Below, piece by piece: positions 1-4,624 of a DNA stretch of 17,238 bases. The notes under the pieces were generated by a model. The model was not told the DNA's origin. It was given only the letters and a program-made list of their open reading frames with translations, and searched no databases. Made by a program: the position numbers and the translations under genes. The stretch is from DATDYW01 sp964574865 (GTDB lineage: Bacteria; Patescibacteriota; Minisyncoccia; Phycocordibacterales; JAACPR01), in NCBI GenBank assembly GCA_964574865.1, contig CAZNOT010000009.1, positions 1-17,238 of the forward strand, read 5' to 3'. Positions within the stretch are counted from its first letter, which is position 1. Each line of letters opens with the position of its first letter.

Positions 1-1662
1 CGCGTCGTGGCGCTCGGTGCCGAGCACGAACAAGCCACCGAGGGCCGCGACCGCCTCGCGCTTCGCCAGCTCGTACGGCAGGCCGCCGAGCTTGATGTCG
101 ACGCCGCGGCCGGCCATGTTCGTAGCGACGGTCACCGCTCCCATGCGACCCGCGGCGGAGATAATCTCAGCCTCGCGCTCGTGGTTCTTCGCGTTGAGCA
201 CCTCGTGCGGGATGCCGGCCTCGCGGAGCTTCGCCGAGACGACCTCGTTCTTGTCTATGGACGCGGTGCCGACGAGCACCGGGCGGCCCGTCTCGTGGAC
301 GCGCGCCACCTCGCGGGCGACGGCGGTCCACTTCCCCGCCTCGGTGCGGAACACGAGATCCTCGCGGTCGATACGTTTGGGGTCTCGGTGGGTCGGCACG
401 GAGACAACGTCGAGGCCGTACACCTTCAGGAACTCTTCGGCAGAGGTCATGGCGGTGCCGGTCATGCCGGCGAGGCGCGGGTAGCGCTTGAAGTAGTGCT
501 GGTAGGTAATGGAGGCGTAGGTGCGCGACTCGCGGCGAACCTGGACGCCCTCCTTCGCCTCGACCGCCTGGTGGAGCCCCTGCGACCAGCGGCGTCCGGG
601 CTGCATGCGGCCGGTAAACTCATCGACGATAACGACCTCGCCGTCGCGCACAACGTACTCCTTGTCGCGGCGGTAGAGCGCGCGGGCGCGCAGGGCGTTC
701 TCGAGGTGGTGCGCGAGCTTCACGCCACGCTCGGTGTAGAAGCCACCCTGACCGAGCGCGCGCTCGGCTTTCTCGATACCAGACGGCAGCGCCGCGATCG
801 AACGATGCTTCTCGTCGACCTCGTAGTCCTCACCCGAGGTCAGGGTCGCGACGACGTCGGCGAAGGTGCGGTACAGGCTCTCGGGCTCCTGCGCCGCGCC
901 AGAGATGATGAGCGGGGTGCGCGCCTCGTCGATAAGAATAGAGTCCACCTCATCGACAATGGCGAACGCCGGCTCGCGCTGGCGGAGATTCTCGGGGTCG
1001 TGCTCGAGCGAATCGCGCAGGTAGTCGAAGCCGAGCTCGGAATTTGTGGCGTAGGTGACGTCGGCCTCGTAGGCCTCCCGGCGCGAGCAGGGGCGCAGGA
1101 AGTCGTAGGCGACGCGGACGCCGCCGGTTTGGTCACGGGCCTCGTCCTCGGCGGTAGTCGTCGCGGTCGGATCGTAGCGGTAGGCGCCGCCGTGATCGAT
1201 GGCGCCAACCGTGAGGCCGAGCGCGTGGAAGACCTGCCCCATCCACGCCGCGTCGCGGCGCGCGAGGTAGTCGTTGACGGTGACGAGGTGGACGCCGTTG
1301 CCCGCGAGCGCGGCGGCGTACGCGGGCGCGGTAGCGACCAAGGTCTTTCCCTCGCCCGTGCGCATCTCGGCGACGGCGCCGCCGAAGATGGCGAGCCCTC
1401 CCAGAATCTGCACGTCGTAGTGCCGCTCGCCGAGCGTGCGGCGCGCGGCCTCACGAACAGCGGCGAACGCCTCGGGCACGAGCGATTCGAGCGTCGCGCC
1501 GTCGGCGAGGCGCGCGCGGAACTCCGCCGTTTTTTCGCGGAGGGCATCGTCCCCGAGCGACTGGAACTCGGGCTCGAGCGCGTTGATCCGGGCGAGGGTG
1601 CCCTGGTGCTTCTTCAGCGCCTTACCCGAACCGTCCCCGAAAATCTTGGTCAGAATAGACAT
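1..1662 (-). CDS. secA: SecA preprotein translocase ATPase, 3' end cut by the window edge
   Basis: SecA is the cytosolic motor that pushes unfolded preproteins through SecYEG using ATP. The minus frame is open for 554 codons from an ATG at 1662 to base 1 with no stop, so the C-terminal part lies outside. Visible signatures are Walker A MRTGEGKT (about residues 100-107), the DEAD-like AIVDEVDSILIDEARTP (about 234-250), the preprotein cross-linking region with GRRWSQGLHQAVEAKEGV and GMTGTA, and NMAGRGVDIKLGG. The frame ends inside GGLFVLGTERH of the second nucleotide-binding domain. Compared with E. coli SecA there is an insertion at about residues 156-196 ending in DFLRPCSRREAYEADVTYATN, a form I associate with Patescibacteria. 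No Shine-Dalgarno precedes the ATG. The first residues MSILTKIFGDGSGK fit a SecA N-terminus, which supports this start. Identity is certain; the lineage reading is inference. Confidence 0.97.
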   Translation of the reverse strand, partial: MSILTKIFGDGSGKALKKHQGTLARINALEPEFQSLGDDALREKTAEFRARLADGATLESLVPEAFAAVREAARRTLGERHYDVQILGGLAIFGGAVAEMRTGEGKTLVATAPAYAAALAGNGVHLVTVNDYLARRDAAWMGQVFHALGLTVGAIDHGGAYRYDPTATTTAEDEARDQTGGVRVAYDFLRPCSRREAYEADVTYATNSELGFDYLRDSLEHDPENLRQREPAFAIVDEVDSILIDEARTPLIISGAAQEPESLYRTFADVVATLTSGEDYEVDEKHRSIAALPSGIEKAERALGQGGFYTERGVKLAHHLENALRARALYRRDKEYVVRDGEVVIVDEFTGRMQPGRRWSQGLHQAVEAKEGVQVRRESRTYASITYQHYFKRYPRLAGMTGTAMTSAEEFLKVYGLDVVSVPTHRDPKRIDREDLVFRTEAGKWTAVAREVARVHETGRPVLVGTASIDKNEVVSAKLREAGIPHEVLNAKNHEREAEIISAAGRMGAVTVATNMAGRGVDIKLGGLPYELAKREAVAALGGLFVLGTERHDA

Positions 1663-1672
1663 TGCGCTGGCG

Positions 1673-1681
1673 ACATTAGCA
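1673..1681 (-). promoter_or_regulatory. Possible extended -10 element for secA
   Basis: On the minus strand TGCTAATGT fits the pattern TGn followed by a hexamer (TAATGT, 3 of 6 to TATAAT), 10 bases upstream of the secA ATG. Its flank CGCGTGnTA is shared with the two promoter-like motifs between the flippase and polymerase genes. Transcription from it would give an almost leaderless mRNA. The hexamer itself is poor, so the support is mainly the shared flank and position. Confidence 0.3.
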
Positions 1682-1712
1682 CGCGGGAGGGTGGCGCCGC
1701 GAGCCTCCCGCG
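1682..1712 (-). promoter_or_regulatory. GC-rich hairpin just upstream of secA
   Basis: CGCGGGAGG (1682-1690) and CCTCCCGCG (1704-1712) are perfect 9-bp complements around a 13-base loop. The structure ends about 20 bases before the secA start and has no T-tract, so it is not an intrinsic terminator. It may lie upstream of, or overlap, the secA promoter. A regulatory role is inference. Confidence 0.4.
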
Positions 1713-1728
1713 CGGAGCGACTCGACGC

Positions 1729-1757
1729 AAAAAAACGGCCACCGTGAGGTGGTCGTT
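1729..1757 (-). terminator. Intrinsic terminator after the Lys-rich peptide gene
   Basis: On the minus strand AACGACCACC, loop TCAC, then GGTGGCCGTT form a 10-bp stem with one A-C mismatch, directly followed by a run of T (the A run at 1729-1735 on +). It sits 35 bases after the peptide stop codon and separates that gene from secA, implying that secA has its own promoter or depends on read-through. Confidence 0.8.
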
Positions 1758-1791
1758 CTTTCTAGAAGACTGCCGAAACGCAGCTCGAAGA

Positions 1792-1875
1792 CTAGCGCTT
1801 CGACTTCTTGGCCTTCTTCTTAGCAGCCGGCTTCTTAGCCTTGGTTGCCTTCTTGGTGGCCTTCTTCTTCGCCAT
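1792..1875 (-). CDS. 27-residue Lys/Ala-rich basic peptide
   Basis: A small ORF runs from ATG at 1875 to TAG at 1792-1794. It begins MAKKKATKKATKAKK and ends KKSKR. 14 of 27 residues are Lys, the rest mostly Ala and Thr with one Pro, one Ser and a terminal Arg. All 14 Lys codons are AAG, which is the biased usage of a GC-rich coding sequence rather than a random A-rich run. It is followed at the right distance by an intrinsic terminator. The composition resembles the tail of histone H1 or of bacterial HU/HC1-like proteins, so nucleic-acid binding (DNA compaction or RNA binding) is a reasonable guess, but there is no folded domain to recognise. There is no clear Shine-Dalgarno. It could also be the remnant tail of a longer basic protein, although no in-frame extension is evident. 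Confidence 0.75.
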   Translation of the reverse strand: MAKKKATKKATKAKKPAAKKKAKKSKR

Positions 1876-1966
1876 AGTGTTTTTTGCGCTTCGGCTTTTC
1901 TCTCTCTCGAGTGAATCGCGTCAGCGCGGTTCGTGTCTTCTAAACTGTCGACCTCAGACGTACGCA

Positions 1967-1995
1967 ATTATCCGTCACGCGAACCGCTACGTAAA
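1967..1995 (-). promoter_or_regulatory. Possible sigma70-type promoter for the Lys-rich peptide
   Basis: On the minus strand TTTACG (1990-1995, 4 of 6 to TTGACA), a 17-base spacer and GATAAT (1967-1972, 5 of 6 to TATAAT) are correctly spaced. Transcription would start near 1960, giving a leader of about 85 bases before the ATG at 1875. A single match in AT-rich sequence can arise by chance. Confidence 0.35.
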
Positions 1996-2013
1996 ATTTT
2001 TTAGCGCGGAATG

Positions 2014-2022
2014 TGTGGATAA
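2014..2022 (-). other. Consensus DnaA box
   Basis: TGTGGATAA on + is the exact complement of the consensus DnaA box TTATCCACA. It directly abuts the AT-rich inverted repeat that follows. A second site with 8 of 9 matches lies at 2449-2457, but inside the last codons of the polymerase gene. One perfect 9-mer is expected by chance roughly once per 130 kb on two strands, less often in GC-rich DNA. Binding is unproven. Confidence 0.4.
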
Positions 2023-2023
2023 C

Positions 2024-2074
2024 TTTTTTCGCGAAAGTTTCTAAAAAATATTTTTCGAAACTTTCGCGAAAAAA
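2024..2074. repeat. AT-rich inverted repeat, perfect 17-bp arms
   Basis: TTTTTTCGCGAAAGTTT (2024-2040) is perfectly complementary to AAACTTTCGCGAAAAAA (2058-2074). The 17-base spacer itself contains the palindrome AAAAATATTTTT (2044-2055), and each arm contains the palindrome TTTCGCGAAA, so nearly the whole 51-base block is self-complementary. It could extrude as a cruciform, act as an easily melted site or bind a symmetric protein. It lacks the GC stem plus T-tract of an intrinsic terminator. Confidence 0.85.
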
Positions 2075-2083
2075 TTTCCGACG

Positions 2084-2104
2084 TTTCCTAAAAAATATTT
2101 TTTG
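2084..2104. repeat. Second copy of the AT-rich core repeat
   Basis: This is a near-identical direct repeat of 2038-2057: TTTC, an optional C, then TAAAAAATATTTTT and a terminal G. It contains a 14-bp perfect palindrome, AAAAAATATTTTTT, at 2090-2103. The two copies are about 47 bases apart. A repeated AT-rich core beside a DnaA box resembles unwinding-element architecture, but that is inference. Confidence 0.6.
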
Positions 2105-2120
2105 TTTCTCTCGGCTCGCG

Positions 2121-2160
2121 AAAAATAAAAAGCGCGGCCGCCCGAACGGGCGGCCGCGCT
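2121..2160 (-). terminator. Strong intrinsic terminator with 14-bp GC stem
   Basis: AGCGCGGCCGCCCG (2131-2144) and CGGGCGGCCGCGCT (2147-2160) are perfectly complementary around a 2-base spacer. On the minus strand the stem is followed immediately by TTTTTATTTTT (2130 down to about 2120). No protein gene ends just before it in that direction. The sequence it would terminate is the putative small RNA with the 25-bp hairpin. Confidence 0.85.
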
Positions 2161-2161
2161 C

Positions 2162-2244
2162 GGTTCTCCGCAGAATCGGCCGGCAGAGCGAGCTCCTTGA
2201 ATGTGATAAGTGAGTGCAGCTGCCGGCCGATTCTGCGGAGAACC
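2162..2244. repeat. Perfect 25-bp inverted repeat with 33-base spacer
   Basis: The arms 2162-2186 (starting GGTTCTCCGCAGAATCGG) and 2220-2244 (ending GATTCTGCGGAGAACC) are complementary at all 25 positions. The spacer 2187-2219 is unstructured apart from GAGCTC. Perfect arms this long are rare by chance and imply either a structured RNA or a symmetric DNA element such as the ends of a tiny mobile element. No transposase or target duplication is seen. Confidence 0.9.
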
Positions 2245-2253
2245 TACCGAGGC

Positions 2254-2262
2254 ATTCTAGCA
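2254..2262 (-). promoter_or_regulatory. Extended -10 promoter of the putative small RNA
   Basis: Read on the minus strand this is TGC followed by TAGAAT, 5 of 6 to TATAAT with the TGn extension. The predicted start, about 2248, falls just before the first base of the 25-bp stem at 2244. No good -35 is visible; the best candidate is TTGTCC at a short 15-base spacing. Extended -10 promoters can act without a -35. Confidence 0.45.
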
Positions 2263-2333
2263 ACCCAGGGCGGCGGACAAAGCGAGCGCCTGTGGGTCCG
2301 AATTCATCGGCCCGTTACCGGGCGACCGGAAAA

Positions 2334-2374
2334 CCTTAAAAACGAAAGCCCCGCCTTTCGGCGGGGCTTTCGTT
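2334..2374 (-). terminator. Intrinsic terminator downstream of the Wzy-like gene
   Basis: AACGAAAGCCCCGCC (2341-2355) and GGCGGGGCTTTCGTT (2360-2374) are perfectly complementary around a 4-base loop. On the minus strand the stem is followed by TTTAAGGTTTT, and the stem itself ends in TT. It lies 65 bases after the stop of the polymerase/ligase-like gene. It should end that transcript before the small-RNA unit. Confidence 0.85.
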
Positions 2375-2438
2375 CACATTCGAACTTGCTCGCTCACGTA
2401 ACACTCACGCGGGCAGAATAGCACCCCGAATCAGAATG

Positions 2439-4556
2439 TCAATATGCGGTATCCACAGCCGCGTCGCGGGCGGCCTCGATCTGCGCGCGGAACGCGTCGT
2501 ACTGGGCCTTCCCCGCCGGGAAATCGACAGCCGCCCGGACGAGCACCTCGATCGCCTCGTCGTAACGCGCGGCGTCTGAGAGCGCGCGGGCGAGGCTCGC
2601 GCGCGCCTGAGGATCCTGGGGGTTCATGGCGACGCGATCAGCGGCGAGCCCGACCACGCGATCGTGGCGCCCCGTAGCCTGCGCCTCGGCGATGAGCGCC
2701 GAGAAGACGTCGTTTCGGCCGAGCTTCACCGCGACCCGCGCGTACGCGCGCCACGCTAGGTCGTTCGCCGGCTGAATCTCGTAGGTCTCGCGCGCGTAGT
2801 CGAGCGCGCGTGGATCGTCAGCCCAGGCGTACGCCATGGCGAGGGTCGCTCGGACGCTCTGCTTGTTCGGCGCGAGGAGGACGGCCTGCTCGAGCTCGGC
2901 CGTAGCGGCGGCAGCCCCTTGGGTCTGCAGGCGGAACGCGCCGAGAATCGCGCGGAGGTAGCTGTCGCTCGGGTGCGCGGCGACGGCGTCGGCGAGCGCG
3001 GAGTCGGCCGCCGAAACCAAGGCCACCTTCGTCTCGTCGGGCACGTCGGGCGTGGCGGCGGCGCGCTGCGAAAAGTACGAGTACTGGACCGCGACTTCGG
3101 GCGAGCCGAACGAGTTCTCGGCGAGCGCTTCCTCGAAGCGGGTCGCGTCACCCGTCGTCATGCCATCGATAACGCCCCGCGCGGCGCGCATCGGCGCGGC
3201 GTTAACGGCGTAGGCAACAATCGGCAGCGCGACGATCGCAGCGGCCGCGAGGAGCGCGCCGGCATCGGCGCCGAGCTGCCGGCGGCGGGACTCAGCGGCC
3301 GGCGCGAGCGCGATCGCGAGGCCCGCGAGCGCCGCGTAGTGCATGTAGCTCGCGACGTTATCGAACACGAACACGTTGTGGACGAGGTACGCCGCGAGGA
3401 GCGCGAGGAGCGCCGCGCGCTCGTCGCCGCGCAGGCCTTCCGCGCGCCAGATGCCGTACGCGACGGCGATGAGAAGCGCGAAGTAGGCCAGGAACCCCAA
3501 CGCGCCGCCCGCCACGAGCCAGTCCGTGAGAATCGAGTGCGTGCGGTCGAAGTACTGTTCCTGGTCGTGCATGCGCAGGTCGTAGTTCTTGTCGAACACC
3601 ATGCCGTAGTTTCCCTGCCCCCAGCCGAGCACGGGGCGCTCGAGGAACCCCTTCCAGGCGATCTCGGCGTTCCAGACGCGCGACAGGACCGTCTTGTCCT
3701 GGAGCGTCGTGTTGGCGATGCGGCCGAACACCGGGTGCGCCTTCACCCAGTCGACCTCGCGGCCGACGGCGAAGAGCGCGACGGCGAGCGCGAGGGCGCC
3801 GACCGACCACGCGCCAATTTTTCGGTAGCGGTTGTCGCGGCCGAAGGTGAGGAGCAGCGCGCCGGCGACGCCAGCGCCGGCGACGAGGCCGAGGAGCGAA
3901 CCGCGGGTGCCGGTGTAGGCGAGCACGACGGCGAAAATCGCCGCGAGCGCGAGGTAGGCCGCGCGCACTCGCCGATCCTCCTCGCGGAGCGACAGAAAGA
4001 CCGCAAAGCCGACCGAGAAGAGCATGTAGCCGGCGAGGTACACGGCGTTGCCGAAGCGGCCATCGACGCGGGTATCGCCCTGGCTAATGTTCTGGTAGCC
4101 GAGAATCTGCGTAGCCGCGTAGACGGACATCGCGACCGCGGCGATCACCTGCGCCGAGAGAAAGCGGCGCCAGTCCGCGGCCGTCTGGAAGACCGACGAG
4201 AGCACGAGCGCGTAGGCGCCGACGTGGAGCACCAGGACGAGGCCGTCCATGCGCTCGAACTTCGACCAGATCGCGAGCTGCGGGTCGACCGCGAGGAAGT
4301 CGGCGGCGGCCACAACGGCCAGGAAGATTGCGCCCGCGACCAAGGTCGGGCTCTTCCACCGCGGGCGGTACTCGGGGCAGCGAATCGCGAGGACGACCCA
4401 CAGCGCGAGCGCCGCCTCGACGATCAGGCGGAACGCGAACCCCTTCCCCGTGATGTACGGGAAGAGCATCGAGTCGGCGACCAGGAACGGGACCAGGAGC
4501 GTGGCGTACAGCAGGACGACGACCGCGCCGCGGATGGCTTTGTCTGTTTGGCTCAT
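2439..4556 (-). CDS. Wzy/O-antigen-ligase-family membrane protein with TPR-like C-terminal domain
   Basis: The 705-residue protein has about ten or more hydrophobic segments over residues 1-470, then a soluble helical region of Ala-rich, TPR-like repeats (about 510-700). Family signatures are ERPVLGWGQGNYG (about residues 306-318) and the large outer loop ending in RTHSILTDWLVAGGALGF (about 338-355), as in O-antigen ligase/polymerase (Wzy_C) proteins. These polymerise or transfer undecaprenyl-diphosphate-linked glycans on the outer membrane face. The sequence cannot separate a Wzy polymerase from a WaaL-like ligase or a protein O-oligosaccharyltransferase; a TPR tail is common in such long forms. 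It is transcribed divergently from the flippase gene from a shared 68-base region. The ATG at 4556 lies 7 bases after a -10-like motif, suggesting a leaderless mRNA, and there is no Shine-Dalgarno. Confidence 0.88.
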   Translation of the reverse strand: MSQTDKAIRGAVVVLLYATLLVPFLVADSMLFPYITGKGFAFRLIVEAALALWVVLAIRCPEYRPRWKSPTLVAGAIFLAVVAAADFLAVDPQLAIWSKFERMDGLVLVLHVGAYALVLSSVFQTAADWRRFLSAQVIAAVAMSVYAATQILGYQNISQGDTRVDGRFGNAVYLAGYMLFSVGFAVFLSLREEDRRVRAAYLALAAIFAVVLAYTGTRGSLLGLVAGAGVAGALLLTFGRDNRYRKIGAWSVGALALAVALFAVGREVDWVKAHPVFGRIANTTLQDKTVLSRVWNAEIAWKGFLERPVLGWGQGNYGMVFDKNYDLRMHDQEQYFDRTHSILTDWLVAGGALGFLAYFALLIAVAYGIWRAEGLRGDERAALLALLAAYLVHNVFVFDNVASYMHYAALAGLAIALAPAAESRRRQLGADAGALLAAAAIVALPIVAYAVNAAPMRAARGVIDGMTTGDATRFEEALAENSFGSPEVAVQYSYFSQRAAATPDVPDETKVALVSAADSALADAVAAHPSDSYLRAILGAFRLQTQGAAAATAELEQAVLLAPNKQSVRATLAMAYAWADDPRALDYARETYEIQPANDLAWRAYARVAVKLGRNDVFSALIAEAQATGRHDRVVGLAADRVAMNPQDPQARASLARALSDAARYDEAIEVLVRAAVDFPAGKAQYDAFRAQIEAARDAAVDTAY

Positions 4557-4563
4557 GGGGTCG

Positions 4564-4572
4564 AATCTACCA
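4564..4572 (-). promoter_or_regulatory. Extended -10 of the Wzy-like gene
   Basis: On the minus strand TGGTAGATT is TGn plus TAGATT (4 of 6 to TATAAT), ending 7 bases before the ATG at 4556. This places the transcription start at or next to the first codon. Its upstream bases GCGCG match those of the flippase promoter on the other strand. No -35 is visible. Confidence 0.45.
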
Positions 4573-4612
4573 CGCGCTCAAAAGCGCCGCACAGCTTCTG
4601 GGCGCGTGGTAG
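4567..4612. repeat. 11-bp inverted repeat in the divergent wzy-wzx promoter region
   Basis: CTACCACGCGC (4567-4577) and GCGCGTGGTAG (4602-4612) are perfect complements with a 24-base spacer, centred between the two start codons (4556 and 4625). Each arm overlaps an extended -10 motif of the gene it faces. The symmetry could reflect two copies of one promoter type or an operator that controls both genes together. Confidence 0.75.
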
Positions 4613-4615
4613 AGT
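4607..4615 (+). promoter_or_regulatory. Extended -10 of the flippase gene
   Basis: TGGTAGAGT is TGn plus TAGAGT (4 of 6 to TATAAT), ending 9 bases before the ATG at 4625, so the mRNA would have a leader of only a few bases. Bases GCGCGTGGTAGA are identical to the minus-strand promoter of the Wzy-like gene. No -35 is visible. Confidence 0.45.
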
Positions 4616-4624
4616 CGCTGCGCA

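Larger units (their letters stand above)
2121..2248 (-). ncRNA. Putative small structured RNA of about 125 nt
   Basis: Three elements line up on the minus strand. An extended -10 (TGCTAGAAT, 2262-2254) predicts a start at about 2248. A perfect 25-bp stem (2244-2220 with 2186-2162) encloses a 33-base loop. A 14-bp GC terminator with T-tract (2160-2121) follows 1 base after the stem. Between promoter and terminator there is no credible ORF. The loop contains AAGGAG, a Shine-Dalgarno-like word that could pair with 16S rRNA or mimic a ribosome binding site. I see no match to SRP RNA, 6S RNA, tmRNA or RNase P RNA. Alternatives are a double terminator or a regulatory leader cut off from its gene. 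Expression is inferred only from these signals. Confidence 0.5.
1876..2438. other. 563-base intergenic region without a convincing protein gene
   Basis: The gap between the Lys-rich peptide and the polymerase gene holds no convincing protein. Short frames on both strands (for example 2013-2213 +, 1940-2263 -, 2197-2421 +) run through hairpins and have low-complexity or frame-shadow translations. What it does hold is an AT-rich patch at about 1990-2130 with a DnaA-box match and repeats, two terminator-like hairpins, a 25-bp perfect inverted repeat and promoter-like motifs, each listed separately. Its AT-rich part contrasts sharply with the GC-rich surroundings. Confidence 0.7.

Noticed and set aside
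7..1914. Long + strand open frame (635 codons) opposite secA and the Lys-rich gene
   Set aside because: It is antisense to an unmistakable SecA. High GC removes stop codons from the opposite strand, and its translation shows no domain.
2162..2244. Inverted repeat ends of an insertion sequence or MITE
   Set aside because: There is no transposase, the spacer is only 33 bases and no flanking target duplication is evident; a structured RNA explains the position beside a terminator better.
1940..2263. Minus frame of 107 codons and overlapping + frames 2013-2213 and 2197-2421 in the intergenic region
   Set aside because: They read through perfect hairpins and T-tracts, so the same arm is translated twice in different contexts, and they show no recognisable protein features.
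2288..2312. tRNA T-arm-like string GGGTCCGAATTC
   Set aside because: The flanking bases do not form a 5-bp T stem, and no acceptor or anticodon arm can be drawn around it.
2449..2457. Second DnaA box (8 of 9 matches)
   Set aside because: It falls in the last codons of the Wzy-like gene, where the sequence is explained by coding for VDTAY.
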